Positions 1 to 8,863 of a DNA stretch of 64,000 nucleotides are shown piece after piece. Position 1 is the stretch's first letter; the number at the start of each line of letters is the position of its first letter. This DNA comes from Alphaproteobacteria bacterium. GTDB lineage: Bacteria; Pseudomonadota; Alphaproteobacteria; Kiloniellales; DSM-21159. Location of the stretch: NCBI GenBank assembly GCA_030433005.1, contig JAUILQ010000004.1:62001-126000 (forward strand), given 5' to 3'. The position numbers were made by a program, and so were the translations under genes. Under the pieces are notes generated by a model. The model saw nothing but the letters and a program-made list of their open reading frames with translations, was not told the origin of the DNA and did no database searches.

Positions 1-12
1 TGGCGCATCTGA
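1..12 (+). CDS. ubiE: C-terminal end of ubiE (partial, runs off left edge)
   Basis: The first four codons read W-R-I-stop. Alphaproteobacterial UbiE (demethylmenaquinone/ubiquinone C-methyltransferase) commonly ends in a short tail such as GWRI or GWKI, and ubiE normally sits just upstream of ubiB, as here. Only three residues are visible, so the assignment rests mainly on position. Confidence 0.45.
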   Translation, partial: WRI

Positions 13-35
13 GAAGCCGAGCAGGGGGTACCCCG

Positions 36-1724
36 GTGATCTGGCCCGCGATCTGGCCCCGGCTGCGCCGCAGGGCCGCGCTGCCGTTCCGCATGCTGGC
101 GATCGCCCGCGTCCTGGCGCGCCACGACGCCCTTGCCGCGGTCGAGGACCTCGAGGTCTTCCCCGCGCTGGTCGCCTTCCTGCGCCGCCTCGGGCCGAAG
201 GCGAAGCCCGGCCGGCCCGGCGAGAAGCTGGCCCGGGCCCTGGTCGAGCTCGGTCCCTCGTTCATCAAGCTCGGACAGTTCCTGGCGACCCGCGCCGACC
301 TGATCGGCGAGCGCATGGCCGGAGACCTGGCGCAGCTGCACGACCGGCTGCCGGCCTTTCCGGGCGCGCAGGCCCGCGAGGCCATCGAGGACGAGCTCGG
401 CGCGCCGCTGGAGGAGCTGTTCCTGGCGTTCGACGAGACCCCGGTCTCGGCCGCCTCGATCGCCCAGGTGCACTTCGCGGTGACCCGGCCCGACGCGCCG
501 GTCGAGAGCGACACGGCCGGGGCCGAGCCGCCCCTCGGCGGCGGCCCCGCCCCCGAGGCGCCGCCGCAGCGGCCCGGCCCCCCGGTCGAGGGCGTGCCGC
601 CCGACCAGGGCGAGGCCCGCGCGGTCGCGGTCAAGGTGCTGCGCCCGGGCATCGAGCGCGCCTTCGAGCGCGACCTCGACCTCTTCTACTGGCTGGCCCG
701 CCTCGCCGAGCGCACGCAGCCGCGCCTGCGCCGCCTGAAGCCGGTCGAGCTGGTCGACCTCTTCGCCTCGACGGTGCGCTGCGAGATGGACCTGCGCCTG
801 GAGGCCGCCGCCGCCTCCGAGCTCGCCGACAACTTCCAGGGCGACGACAGCTACGTGGTTCCCGCGGTCGACTGGGAGCGCACCGGCCGCCGCGTGCTGA
901 CCATGACCCGGGTCAGCGGCATCCCGCTCGACGATCGCCAGGCGCTGATCGACCAGGGCCACGACATCCCCGGGATCCTGCAGGTCGCGGCGACGATCTT
1001 CTTCAACCAGGTGTTCCGCGACGGCTTCTTCCACGGCGACCAGCACCCGGGCAACATGATGGTCACCGCCGAGGGCGCGATCGCCGCGGTCGACTTCGGC
1101 ATCATGGGCCGGCTCGACCGCGAGACCCGGTACTTCCTCGGCGACATGCTGCTTGCGACGCTGTCGCGCGACTACCGCAAGCTCGCCCAGGTCCACGTCG
1201 ACGCCGGCTTCCTGCCGCCTGGCCAGTCCCAGGAGCTCTTCGCCCAGGCCCTGCGCTCGGTCTGCGAGCCGATCTTCGGCCGGCCCCTGCAGCGCATCTC
1301 CTTCGCCCGCCTGCTCGGCCAGCTGCTGAGCCTGACCGAATCCTTCTCCATGCCGGTGCAGCCGCAGCTGGTGCTGCTGCAGAAGAACATGCTGATGGCC
1401 GAGGGCGTGAGCCGACAGCTCGACCCCAGCCTCAACATCTGGCTGCTCGCCGAGCCGTTGATCGCCGACTGGGTGCGCGCCAACCGCGGGCCCGAGGCCA
1501 GGCTGCGCCACGGCGCCGAGAGCTTCGGGCGCGCGCTCGAGCGTCTGCCCGACCTGCTGCGCCACCTCGAGGTGGTCAGCCGCGGGCTCGCCGAGCAGGG
1601 CGTCCGCCTGCACCCGGAATCCCTGAAGGCGCTGGACCGCCGGCGCAGCACCGCGCGCCTCGCCATGGGCTCCTGCCTGCTCGCCGCCGCGGCGCTCGCG
1701 CTCGCCCTGATCGCTCTCTTCTGA
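36..1724 (+). CDS. ubiB: UbiB, ABC1/ADCK-type atypical kinase for ubiquinone biosynthesis
   Basis: UbiB proteins are membrane-anchored atypical protein-kinase-like ATPases needed for ubiquinone synthesis. The 562-aa product shows the family signatures: the KxGQ motif (IKLGQ, about residues 77-81), the Ala-rich nucleotide loop (SAASIAQVH, about 138-146), the VAVKV lysine (about K200), an ExD motif (EMDLRLEAA), the catalytic HGDQHPGN (H333) and the DFG aspartate (about D353). The last 20 residues form a hydrophobic anchor. The GTG start has AGGGGG eight bases upstream and follows the ubiE stop closely. Unusual: about 47 residues rich in Pro, Gly, Ala and Glu lie between the Ala-rich loop and the conserved lysine, where the family normally has a short loop. 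Confidence 0.96.
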   Translation: MIWPAIWPRLRRRAALPFRMLAIARVLARHDALAAVEDLEVFPALVAFLRRLGPKAKPGRPGEKLARALVELGPSFIKLGQFLATRADLIGERMAGDLAQLHDRLPAFPGAQAREAIEDELGAPLEELFLAFDETPVSAASIAQVHFAVTRPDAPVESDTAGAEPPLGGGPAPEAPPQRPGPPVEGVPPDQGEARAVAVKVLRPGIERAFERDLDLFYWLARLAERTQPRLRRLKPVELVDLFASTVRCEMDLRLEAAAASELADNFQGDDSYVVPAVDWERTGRRVLTMTRVSGIPLDDRQALIDQGHDIPGILQVAATIFFNQVFRDGFFHGDQHPGNMMVTAEGAIAAVDFGIMGRLDRETRYFLGDMLLATLSRDYRKLAQVHVDAGFLPPGQSQELFAQALRSVCEPIFGRPLQRISFARLLGQLLSLTESFSMPVQPQLVLLQKNMLMAEGVSRQLDPSLNIWLLAEPLIADWVRANRGPEARLRHGAESFGRALERLPDLLRHLEVVSRGLAEQGVRLHPESLKALDRRRSTARLAMGSCLLAAAALALALIALF

Positions 1725-1842
1725 GCCCGCGGCAACGCGCTTGCGGCCCCGTCGGGGAAGGATTATCTACCGTCTCATGGAGTGAAATGCCGGAGCGCCC
1801 CGGCCGCCGCCGCGCCCCGCCCGTCCGATGCGGAGACCCGAG

Positions 1843-3099
1843 ATGCTCCACGGCAAGCGCATCCTGCTGATCGTCGCCGGCGGCATCGCCGCCTACAAGT
1901 GCCTGGAGCTGGTCCGGCGGCTGCGCGAGCGCGGCGCCGCGGTGCGCTGTATCCTGACCCGCGCCGGCGCCGAGTTCGTGACCCCGCTGTCGCTCTCCGC
2001 CCTGACCGGCGACAAGGTCTACGGCGAGCTCTTCTCGCTGACCGACGAGGCCGAGATGGGACACATACAGCTGAGCCGCGACGCCGACCTGCTGGTCGTC
2101 GCGCCGGCGACGGCGGACATCCTGGCGCGCATGGCCCACGGCCTGTGCGACGACCTGGCGACCACGGCCCTGCTGGCGACCGACAAGCCGGTGCTGGCCG
2201 CCCCGGCGATGAACGTGCGCATGTGGGAGCACCCGGCGACGCGCGACAACCTGGCCCTGCTGCACGCGCGCGGCCTGCGCACGGTCGGCCCCAACGAGGG
2301 CGAGATGGCCTGCAACGAGCGCGGCTACGGGCGCATGGCCGAGCCCGCCGAGATCCTGGCGGCGATCGAGGAGAGCCTGGCCGGGGAACTGCCCGAGGGC
2401 GCGGAGCGCCCGCTGGCCGGCCGGCGCGCCCTGGTCACCAGCGGGCCGACCCGCGAGGCCATCGACCCGGTGCGCTATCTTTCGAACCACTCCTCCGGCA
2501 AGCAGGGCCACGCCATCGCGGCGGCGCTGGCGGCGCTCGGCGCCGAGACCACGCTGGTCTCCGGCCCGGTCGCGCTGCCCGATCCGCCCGGCCTCAAGGT
2601 CGTGCGCGTCGAATCGGCCGAGGAGATGCTGGCCGCCTGCCAGGCGGCGCTGCCGGCCGACGTCGCGGTCTGCGCGGCGGCGGTTGCCGACTGGCGGGTC
2701 GCCGGAGTCGCCGGCCAGAAGATGAAGAAGGACGGCGGCGGCCCGCCGCAGCTGGCGCTCAGCGAGAACCCGGACATCCTGGCCAGCCTGGCCCGCCCGG
2801 GCAACCTGCGCCCGCGCCTGGTCGTCGGCTTCGCCGCCGAGACCGAACGGGTGGTCGAGCAGGCCGTCGCCAAGCGGGCGCGCAAGGGCTGCGACTGGAT
2901 CCTGGCGAACGACGTCTCGGCGTCCACCGGCACCTTCGGCGGCGACCGCAACACGATCCACCTGATCGCCGGGCCGCCGGCCGACGAGGGGAGCGCCCCG
3001 GACCCGCAGGTCGAGTCGTGGCCGCCGCTGAGCAAGACCGAGGTCGCGCGCCGCCTGGCCGGGCGCGTCGCGGCGTTCTTCGCAGGAGAGGCCGCATGA
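1843..3099 (+). CDS. coaBC: CoaBC, bifunctional phosphopantothenoylcysteine decarboxylase / phosphopantothenate-cysteine ligase
   Basis: Two consecutive steps of coenzyme A synthesis: ligation of cysteine to 4'-phosphopantothenate (CoaB half), then FMN-dependent decarboxylation (CoaC half). The CoaC half shows GGIAAYK, the active-site His in [13 protein letters not shown] and the Cys-containing substrate clamp [10 protein letters not shown]. The CoaB half shows [31 protein letters not shown] and KMKK. The ORF opens at 1828, but GGAGA at 1832-1836 sits six bases before the ATG at 1843, so that start (MLHGKRI) is preferred. The stop overlaps the dut start as ATGA, suggesting translational coupling. 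The coaBC-dut pairing is common in bacteria. Confidence 0.97.
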   Translation: MLHGKRILLIVAGGIAAYKCLELVRRLRERGAAVRCILTRAGAEFVTPLSLSALTGDKVYGELFSLTDEAEMGHIQLSRDADLLVVAPATADILARMAHGLCDDLATTALLATDKPVLAAPAMNVRMWEHPATRDNLALLHARGLRTVGPNEGEMACNERGYGRMAEPAEILAAIEESLAGELPEGAERPLAGRRALVTSGPTREAIDPVRYLSNHSSGKQGHAIAAALAALGAETTLVSGPVALPDPPGLKVVRVESAEEMLAACQAALPADVAVCAAAVADWRVAGVAGQKMKKDGGGPPQLALSENPDILASLARPGNLRPRLVVGFAAETERVVEQAVAKRARKGCDWILANDVSASTGTFGGDRNTIHLIAGPPADEGSAPDPQVESWPPLSKTEVARRLAGRVAAFFAGEAA

Positions 3100-3587
3100 G
3101 CGATGCGCAGTCGGGACCGGTCGGCTCGGTCGAGGTGCCCATCCAGCGCCTGGCGCACGGCGAGGGCCTCGAGCTGCCCGCCTACGCCACGGAGCTGTCG
3201 GCGGGGCTCGACCTGCCGGCCGCCGTCGAGGCGCCGCTGACCCTGGAGCCCGGCGCCTGGACCGCGGTGCCGACCGGCTTCGCCATCGCGCTGCCGCCGG
3301 GCACGGAGGCTCAGGTCCGGCCGCGTTCGGGCCTGGCGCTGCGCCACGCCGTGACCCTGGTCAACAGCCCCGGGACGATCGACGCCGACTACCGGGGCGA
3401 GATCAAGGTGATCCTGATCAATTTGGGACGCGACCCCTTCGTGATAAGGCGCGGGGAGCGTATCGCCCAGCTCGTCGTCGCCCCCTACCTGCAGGCCGCC
3501 TGGCGGCCGACGGCGAGCCTGGCGGAAACGGCGCGCGGCAGCGGCGGCTTCGGCTCGACCGGCGTCGCGGCCAAGAGCGGCTCCTAG
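3096..3587 (+). CDS. dut: dUTP diphosphatase (trimeric dUTPase)
   Basis: Hydrolyses dUTP to dUMP and pyrophosphate, keeping uracil out of DNA and supplying dUMP for thymidylate synthesis. The 163-aa product has the five trimeric-dUTPase motifs in order: [46 protein letters not shown] and the C-terminal [10 protein letters not shown] that closes over the nucleotide. It is read in a different frame from the longer track ORF that starts at 1782. The ATG overlaps the coaBC stop and AGGAGAGG lies just upstream. Normal length for the family. Confidence 0.97.
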   Translation: MSDAQSGPVGSVEVPIQRLAHGEGLELPAYATELSAGLDLPAAVEAPLTLEPGAWTAVPTGFAIALPPGTEAQVRPRSGLALRHAVTLVNSPGTIDADYRGEIKVILINLGRDPFVIRRGERIAQLVVAPYLQAAWRPTASLAETARGSGGFGSTGVAAKSGS

Positions 3588-3637
3588 GCCGGCAGGCCGG
3601 CCGGAACCGCGGGTGGAGGGGTAGAGGGAAGGTCGCC

Positions 3638-4084
3638 ATGCTCCGTTTGTCCAAGAAGCTGCTGTTCGCCATCGAGGCCGTGGTCGACATCGCCTACTAC
3701 AGCGACAAGAGCCCGGTACGCTCGTCCGACATCTGCACCCGCCAGGGCATCCCGCGGCGCTACCTGGAGCAGGTGCTGCAGCAACTGGTGCACCACGACG
3801 TGCTGTCGGGCCAGCGAGGCCCGCGCGGCGGCTATCGCCTGGCGCGCGACGGCGCCGCTATCCGCCTGGGCGACATCATCCGCATCGTGCGCGAGCTCGA
3901 GGGCACCCCCGACCCGGTCGGCGAGCCGATCGGCTCGGAGCTCGGCCAGCGCATCGTGCGGCCGATCTGGCGCGACATGCAGCGCGAGATGATGGCCCGC
4001 TTCGACGCCATCACCGTCGCCGACCTCTGCCGGCGCGCCGCCCAGGAAGGCCTCGACGAGCGGCCGGCAGCCGTGGCCCAGTAG
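3638..4084 (+). CDS. Rrf2 family transcriptional regulator without the Fe-S cysteine cluster
   Basis: A 148-aa winged-helix protein with the Rrf2 signature: the N-terminal LSKKLLFAIEAVVDIA helix, the recognition region IPRRYLEQVLQQLVHHDVL, then GPRGGYRLARDGAAIRLGDIIR. IscR, NsrR and RirA carry three clustered cysteines in the following loop; here that stretch (EGTPDPVGEPIGSE) has none, and the only cysteines are in DICTRQ and DLCRRA. It therefore probably does not bind an Fe-S cluster in the usual way. The regulated genes are unknown. The next genes, a MoeB/ThiF homologue and ahcY, make a sulfur-related role possible, but that is inference. Confidence 0.9.
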   Translation: MLRLSKKLLFAIEAVVDIAYYSDKSPVRSSDICTRQGIPRRYLEQVLQQLVHHDVLSGQRGPRGGYRLARDGAAIRLGDIIRIVRELEGTPDPVGEPIGSELGQRIVRPIWRDMQREMMARFDAITVADLCRRAAQEGLDERPAAVAQ

Positions 4085-4146
4085 CGGCGGCATTCCCTGC
4101 GATCGGCCCCCTGGCAATCGACCCGACTAAGGGGCACATTGGGTTC

Positions 4147-5025
4147 ATGAGCGAGCGGCCGGCAGACGACGGGCGGGAGGTCGAGGAGCGGGACTTCTCG
4201 GACGAGGAGATCGAGCGCTACGCGCGCCATCTGGTCCTGCCCGAGATCGGCGAGGCCGGCCAGGCGCGCCTGCTCGACAGCCGCGTGCTGGTGATCGGCG
4301 CCGGCGGGCTCGGCTCGCCGCTGCTGCTCTATCTGGCGGCCGCCGGGGTCGGCACCCTGGGCATCGTCGACGACGACACGGTCGACCGCTCCAACCTGCA
4401 GCGCCAGGTGCTCCACGGCGAGGCGGAGATCGGCGTCGACAAGGTGGATTCCGCGGCGCGCCGCCTGGCGCAGCTCAATCCCGGCGTCGCGGTCGAGCCG
4501 CACCGCCTGCGCCTGGGCCCGGACAACGCCGTCGAGCTGGTGTCGCGCTACGACCTGGTGTGCGACGGTTCGGACAACTTCGCGACGCGCTACCTCGCCA
4601 ACGACGCCTGCCACCTCGCCGGCCGGCCGCTGGTGACCGCGGCGATCATGCGCTTCGACGGCCAGCTGACGACGCTGCGCTCGCATCGCGGCCACGGCGA
4701 CGACGGCGCCGAGAACCCCTGCTACCGCTGCCTGTTCGGCGGCCAGCCCGGCGACGGCAAGCAGTCCTGCGCCGACGTCGGCGTGCTCGGCGCGCTGGCC
4801 GGGACGATGGGCGCCCTGCAGGCGGTCGAGGCGGTCAAGGAGCTGCTCGGCATCGGCCGCTCGCTGGCCGGCCGGCTGCTGCTCTACGACGCCCTGGAGG
4901 CCTCGTTCCGAACGATCCGGGCGAAGGCCGATCCGGCCTGCCCGCTGTGCGGCACGGCGCCGAGCATCACGAATCTTTCAGAAATCGCGTATCGACCGGA
5001 TTCCGAGGCCTGCGCGGCCGAATAG
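4147..5025 (+). CDS. moeB: HesA/MoeB/ThiF family E1-like adenylyltransferase
   Basis: E1-like enzymes adenylate the C-terminus of a ubiquitin-like sulfur carrier (MoaD or ThiS) before sulfur transfer. The 292-aa product has the ATP-binding [20 protein letters not shown] and [15 protein letters not shown] motifs, plus two CxxC pairs (CYRC and CPLC) for structural zinc. There is no C-terminal rhodanese domain, so the size is that of bacterial MoeB. MoeB and ThiF cannot be separated by motif alone, and no moa or thi gene is nearby to decide. It starts 62 bases after the Rrf2 regulator on the same strand. Confidence 0.9.
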   Translation: MSERPADDGREVEERDFSDEEIERYARHLVLPEIGEAGQARLLDSRVLVIGAGGLGSPLLLYLAAAGVGTLGIVDDDTVDRSNLQRQVLHGEAEIGVDKVDSAARRLAQLNPGVAVEPHRLRLGPDNAVELVSRYDLVCDGSDNFATRYLANDACHLAGRPLVTAAIMRFDGQLTTLRSHRGHGDDGAENPCYRCLFGGQPGDGKQSCADVGVLGALAGTMGALQAVEAVKELLGIGRSLAGRLLLYDALEASFRTIRAKADPACPLCGTAPSITNLSEIAYRPDSEACAAE

Positions 5026-5150
5026 AGCGTGTTTTGCCGCCTTTTCGCGGCGAGTCGACGGGGGGCAGGCCTTGCCCCTTGCCGGAGCGGCTGCTATTTC
5101 CAGCCGCGCTCCGCAGCCGACAGCAACAGACCACAGGACGGACCCGACGT
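5026..5150 (+). promoter_or_regulatory. Structured leader of ahcY with three consecutive hairpins
   Basis: Three stem-loops occur in 77 bases: GCCGC/GCGGC (5036-5051, loop CTTTTC), GGGGCA/TGCCCC (5062-5078), and a bulged ten-pair stem GGAGC-GGCTG / CAGCC-GC-GCTCC (5084-5112, loop CTATTTC). About 38 unpaired bases then lead to the ahcY ATG. The first could end the upstream operon. The other two have no T-tract and look like a 5' leader structure. I looked for the known SAH-riboswitch core and did not find it. Confidence 0.35.
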
Positions 5151-6449
5151 ATGGCCGAGTTCACCGACTACAAGGTCAAGGACATCTCCCTCGCCAACTG
5201 GGGGCGGATGGAGATCGAGATCGCCGAAACCGAGATGCCGGGCCTGATGGCCCTGCGCGAGGAGTTCGGCAAGGAGCAGCCCCTGAAGGGCGCCCGCATC
5301 ACCGGCTGCCTGCACATGACCATCCAGACCGCGGTGCTGATCGAGACGCTGAAGGCGCTCGGCGCCGACATCCGCTGGTCGTCGTGCAACATCTTCTCGA
5401 CCCAGGACCACGCCGCGGCGGCGATCGCCGCCGCCGGCATCCCGGTCTTCGCCTGGAAGGGCATGACCGAGGAGGAATACGAGTGGTGCATCATCCAGAC
5501 CATCGAGGGTCCGGACGGCTGGCGCCCGAACATGATCCTGGACGACGGCGGCGACCTGACCGCGATCATGCATCGCCCCGAGTACGTCGAGCTGATGAAG
5601 GACGTGAAGGGCATCTCCGAGGAGACCACCACCGGCGTCCTGCGCCTCTACGACATGGCGAAGAAGGGCACGCTCGAGTGCCCGGCGATCAACGTCAACG
5701 ACTCCGTCACCAAGTCGAAGTTCGACAACAAGTACGGCTGCCGCGAGTCGCTGGTCGACGGCATCCGCCGCGCCACCGACGTGATGATGGCCGGCAAGAT
5801 CGCCATGGTCGCGGGCTACGGCGACGTCGGCAAGGGCTCGGCGGATTCGCTGCGCCGCGCCGGCTGCCGCGTGATGGTCAGCGAGATCGACCCGATCTGC
5901 GCCCTGCAGGCCGCCATGGAAGGCTTCGAGGTCGTGACCATGGAGAATGCCGCGCCGCGCGCCGACATCTTCGTCACCGCGACCGGCAACAAGGACATCA
6001 TCACGGTCGACCACATGCGCGCCATGAAGGACCGGGCGATCGTCTGCAACATCGGCCACTTCGACAACGAGATCCAGATCGAGGGCCTGCGCAATCTCAA
6101 GTGGACCAACATCAAGCCGCAGGTCGACCAGATCGAGTTCCCGGACGGCAAGAAGATCATCATGCTGTCCGAGGGCCGGCTGGTGAACCTGGGCAACGCG
6201 ATGGGCCACCCGAGCTTCGTGATGAGCGCCTCCTTCACCAACCAGGTGCTGGCGCAGATGGAGCTTTGGAACAACGACCACAAGTACGAGAAGCAGGTCT
6301 ACGTGCTGCCCAAGCACCTGGACGAGAAGGTCGCGCAGCTGCATCTGGCGAAGCTCGGCGCCGAGCTCAGCACGCTGAGCGACGACCAGGCCGAGTACAT
6401 CGGCGTGACCTCCAGCGGGCCGTTCAAGAACGAGCAGTACCGCTACTGA
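5151..6449 (+). CDS. ahcY: Adenosylhomocysteinase (S-adenosylhomocysteine hydrolase)
   Basis: NAD-dependent reversible hydrolysis of S-adenosylhomocysteine to adenosine and homocysteine, relieving product inhibition of methyltransferases. The 432-aa product begins [15 protein letters not shown] and carries [35 protein letters not shown], the catalytic [13 protein letters not shown] region, the Rossmann motif [10 protein letters not shown] and the C-terminal NEQYRY with the Lys/Tyr pair that reaches into the neighbouring subunit. Track ORFs extend upstream in frame, but homology starts at this ATG. A strong terminator hairpin follows. Confidence 0.98.
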   Translation: MAEFTDYKVKDISLANWGRMEIEIAETEMPGLMALREEFGKEQPLKGARITGCLHMTIQTAVLIETLKALGADIRWSSCNIFSTQDHAAAAIAAAGIPVFAWKGMTEEEYEWCIIQTIEGPDGWRPNMILDDGGDLTAIMHRPEYVELMKDVKGISEETTTGVLRLYDMAKKGTLECPAINVNDSVTKSKFDNKYGCRESLVDGIRRATDVMMAGKIAMVAGYGDVGKGSADSLRRAGCRVMVSEIDPICALQAAMEGFEVVTMENAAPRADIFVTATGNKDIITVDHMRAMKDRAIVCNIGHFDNEIQIEGLRNLKWTNIKPQVDQIEFPDGKKIIMLSEGRLVNLGNAMGHPSFVMSASFTNQVLAQMELWNNDHKYEKQVYVLPKHLDEKVAQLHLAKLGAELSTLSDDQAEYIGVTSSGPFKNEQYRY

Positions 6450-6496
6450 TCGCCCGCATGCCGCCCGGCGCCAGCCGCCGGGCGAGGGCCGAGCGC

Positions 6497-6528
6497 AACG
6501 GCCGCCCGCGATGCCGCGGGCGGCCGTT
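6497..6528 (+). terminator. 14-bp perfect hairpin downstream of ahcY
   Basis: AACGGCCGCCCGCG and its exact reverse complement CGCGGGCGGCCGTT flank the tetraloop ATGC, 47 bases after the ahcY stop. Only a short, weak T-containing tail follows. It is the longest uninterrupted stem I found in the window and most likely ends the ahcY transcript. Confidence 0.75.
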
Positions 6529-6702
6529 CGCTTGCCGAAACCCCGCGATCTCACTACCGTTCGAGGATCCGCCCAGGCACGCAGGAGCGGTGCAGGCGCA
6601 CCGGGCACGCCGGGGGCAGAGGCGGAACGGGGACGGAGGAACGCTCCGGCGCAGGGCCCGGGCGGCATCACGCCGCCGCGGCGCCGGCCGCCGGCAAGTG
6701 AC

Positions 6703-8820
6703 ATGGAACAGCTGCTCGTGGCAGGTGGGCTCGCGCTGGCGCTCTGCATCGCCGTGGCCGTCCTGCTGATCCTGAAAAGCCGCCTGAACGCCGCCAGGCT
6801 GGAGGCCGAGCGCCTGCAGGACGGCCTCGCCGAGCGCGAGGCGGCGCTGCGCGATCGCGACGACCGCCTGGCCGACCTCGACGGACGGCTGGCCGCCAGC
6901 GAGGCCGAGCGCGCCGCCGCCGCCGCCGAGCGCGGCCGGCTGGCCGACCTGCTCGACAGCCTGCCGCAGCCGGTCTGGCTGCGCGACGGCGAGCTGCGCG
7001 TGGTCTACGCCAACCGCGCCTACCGCGCCGCCGTCGGCAACGAGCGCGACGCCCGCGAGCGCGAGGGCGCTCCTGCCGCCGGCCAGGAGCTCTTCGAGGG
7101 CGGCGACCTGGGCGAGGAGCAGCGGCTGGCACGCCGCGTGCTCGCCGAGCGCGGCAGCGACCGCGCGCGCCTGCACGCCGTGATCGCCGGCGAGCGCCGG
7201 CTGCTCGAGGTCACCAAGTCGCATGTCGAAGGCCAGGGCGTCGCCGGCACCGCCCGCGACCTCACCGACTGGGAGGAAATGAAGGGCGAGCTGGCGCGCC
7301 ACGTCGAGGCCGAGCGCGAGGTGCTCGAGAAGCTCGGCGTGGCCATCGCGATCCTCAGCGGCGACCTGCACGTGCGCTTCTACAACACCGCCTACCTGCG
7401 CCTGTGGAAGCTCGACGAGGGCTTCCTCGCCGGCCAGCCCGAGATGGGCGAGGTCCTGGACCGGCTGCGCGAGCAGCGCCGGCTGCCCGAGCAGGTCGAC
7501 TTCGCCGAGTTCAAGCGCCAGTACCTGCGCCGCTTCCAGACCCTGATCGAGCCCTTCGAGGAGCTCGAGCACCTGCCCGACGGCACCACGGTGCGCGTCT
7601 CCCTGCACCCCCACCCCTTCGGCGGCGTGCTGATCACCTACGAGGACGTCACCGACACCCTGAAGCTGGAGCGCACCTACAACACCCTGCTGGAGGTCCA
7701 GCGCGCGACCCTGGACAATCTCTACGAGGGCGTCGCGGTCTACGGCGCCGACGGCCGCCTCAAGCTGTCGAACCCCGCCTTCCAGCGCATCTGGAACCTG
7801 CCGGAAGCGCTGCTCTCGCGCGAGCCGCACGTGCGCGACCTGGTGGTCGCGGCGCGCGACTTCTACGACGTCGACGACGTCCAGTGGCCGGTCTACCTGG
7901 AGCGCCTGGTCGGCCGCGTCACCGAGCCCGAGCCGCGCACCGGCCGGCGCGAGCGCGCCGACGGCTCGGTCATCGACTTCGCCCAGGTGCCGCTGCCCGA
8001 CGGCGCCTGCCTCTACACCTTCCTCGACGTCACCGACTCGACCATGGTCGAGCGCGCCCTGCGCGACCGCAACGACGCCCTGGAGACCACCGACCGCCTG
8101 AAGAGCGAGTTCCTGGCCAACATCTCCTACGAGCTCAGGACGCCGCTCAACGCCATCGTCGGCTTCGCCGAGATCCTGCAGAAGCAGTACTTCGGCGAGC
8201 TCAACGAGCGGCAGCTCGACTACAGCCAGGCCATCGTCGAGTCCTCGCAGCGCCTGATCGGCCTGATCAACGACATCCTGGACCTCGCGTCGATCGAGGC
8301 CGGCTACCTGCGCCTCGACCGCCAGCCTGTCGACCTGCACGCCCTGCTGGTCGGCGCCCAGAACCTCTGGCGCGAGCGCGCCCGCGCGCGCGGCCTGGAA
8401 CTGGCCCTGGAGTGCGAGGAGGACATCGGCACGCTGGACTGCGACGAGCGGCGCATGACCCAGGCGCTGTTCAACCTGCTGTCCAACGCCTTCAAGTTCA
8501 CCCCCGAGGGCGGCATCATCACGCTCGCCGCCGAGCGCAGCGGCGACTCCATCCGCATCACCGTCAGCGACACCGGCATCGGCATCCCGGCACAGGATCA
8601 GGCGCGGGTCTTCGGCAAGTTCGAGCGGGTCGACTACAGCGGCTCGCGCGGCCGCCAGCCGGGCGCCGGTCTCGGCCTCTCGCTGGTCAAGAGCCTGATC
8701 GAGCTGCACGGCGGCTGGATCGAGATGGAATCGGCCGTCGACCACGGCACCAAGGTGACCTGCCACCTGCCCCTCGCCCCCGGCATCGCGCGCGAGCCGG
8801 AGCGGGTCGCCGAGAAGTAG
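6703..8820 (+). CDS. divL: DivL-type cell-cycle sensor kinase with Tyr in place of the phospho-acceptor His
   Basis: In Caulobacter, DivL is a membrane-bound pseudo-histidine-kinase that binds DivK and controls the CckA-CtrA phosphorelay. The 705-aa product has one N-terminal membrane helix (residues 3-23), an Ala/Glu/Arg-rich coiled coil (about 28-85), three PAS-like segments (about 88-455), then a dimerization domain and an ATPase domain. The H-box reads FLANISYELRTPLN, so residue 476 is Tyr where kinases have His, the hallmark of DivL. The ATPase boxes look intact: NLLSNAFKF (N box), DTGIGIP (D623) and GAGLGLSL (about 654). The setting ahcY-divL-tsaE agrees. No strong ribosome-binding site marks this ATG; an in-frame upstream ORF opens at 6511. 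Confidence 0.88.
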   Translation: MEQLLVAGGLALALCIAVAVLLILKSRLNAARLEAERLQDGLAEREAALRDRDDRLADLDGRLAASEAERAAAAAERGRLADLLDSLPQPVWLRDGELRVVYANRAYRAAVGNERDAREREGAPAAGQELFEGGDLGEEQRLARRVLAERGSDRARLHAVIAGERRLLEVTKSHVEGQGVAGTARDLTDWEEMKGELARHVEAEREVLEKLGVAIAILSGDLHVRFYNTAYLRLWKLDEGFLAGQPEMGEVLDRLREQRRLPEQVDFAEFKRQYLRRFQTLIEPFEELEHLPDGTTVRVSLHPHPFGGVLITYEDVTDTLKLERTYNTLLEVQRATLDNLYEGVAVYGADGRLKLSNPAFQRIWNLPEALLSREPHVRDLVVAARDFYDVDDVQWPVYLERLVGRVTEPEPRTGRRERADGSVIDFAQVPLPDGACLYTFLDVTDSTMVERALRDRNDALETTDRLKSEFLANISYELRTPLNAIVGFAEILQKQYFGELNERQLDYSQAIVESSQRLIGLINDILDLASIEAGYLRLDRQPVDLHALLVGAQNLWRERARARGLELALECEEDIGTLDCDERRMTQALFNLLSNAFKFTPEGGIITLAAERSGDSIRITVSDTGIGIPAQDQARVFGKFERVDYSGSRGRQPGAGLGLSLVKSLIELHGGWIEMESAVDHGTKVTCHLPLAPGIAREPERVAEK

Positions 8821-8863
8821 CGGCGGTCTGGCGCGCGGGCGGGTGCCGTCGAGGCCGGCCGCC

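Noticed and set aside
1782-3587. 601-aa plus-strand ORF over coaBC and dut
   Set aside because: Its first 440 residues are frame-shifted coaBC; only the last part is the real dut gene, which has its own ATG at 3096.
5026-5150. Known SAH riboswitch before ahcY
   Set aside because: The GAGGNGCG...GGCUCG-type core was not found; only generic hairpins are visible.
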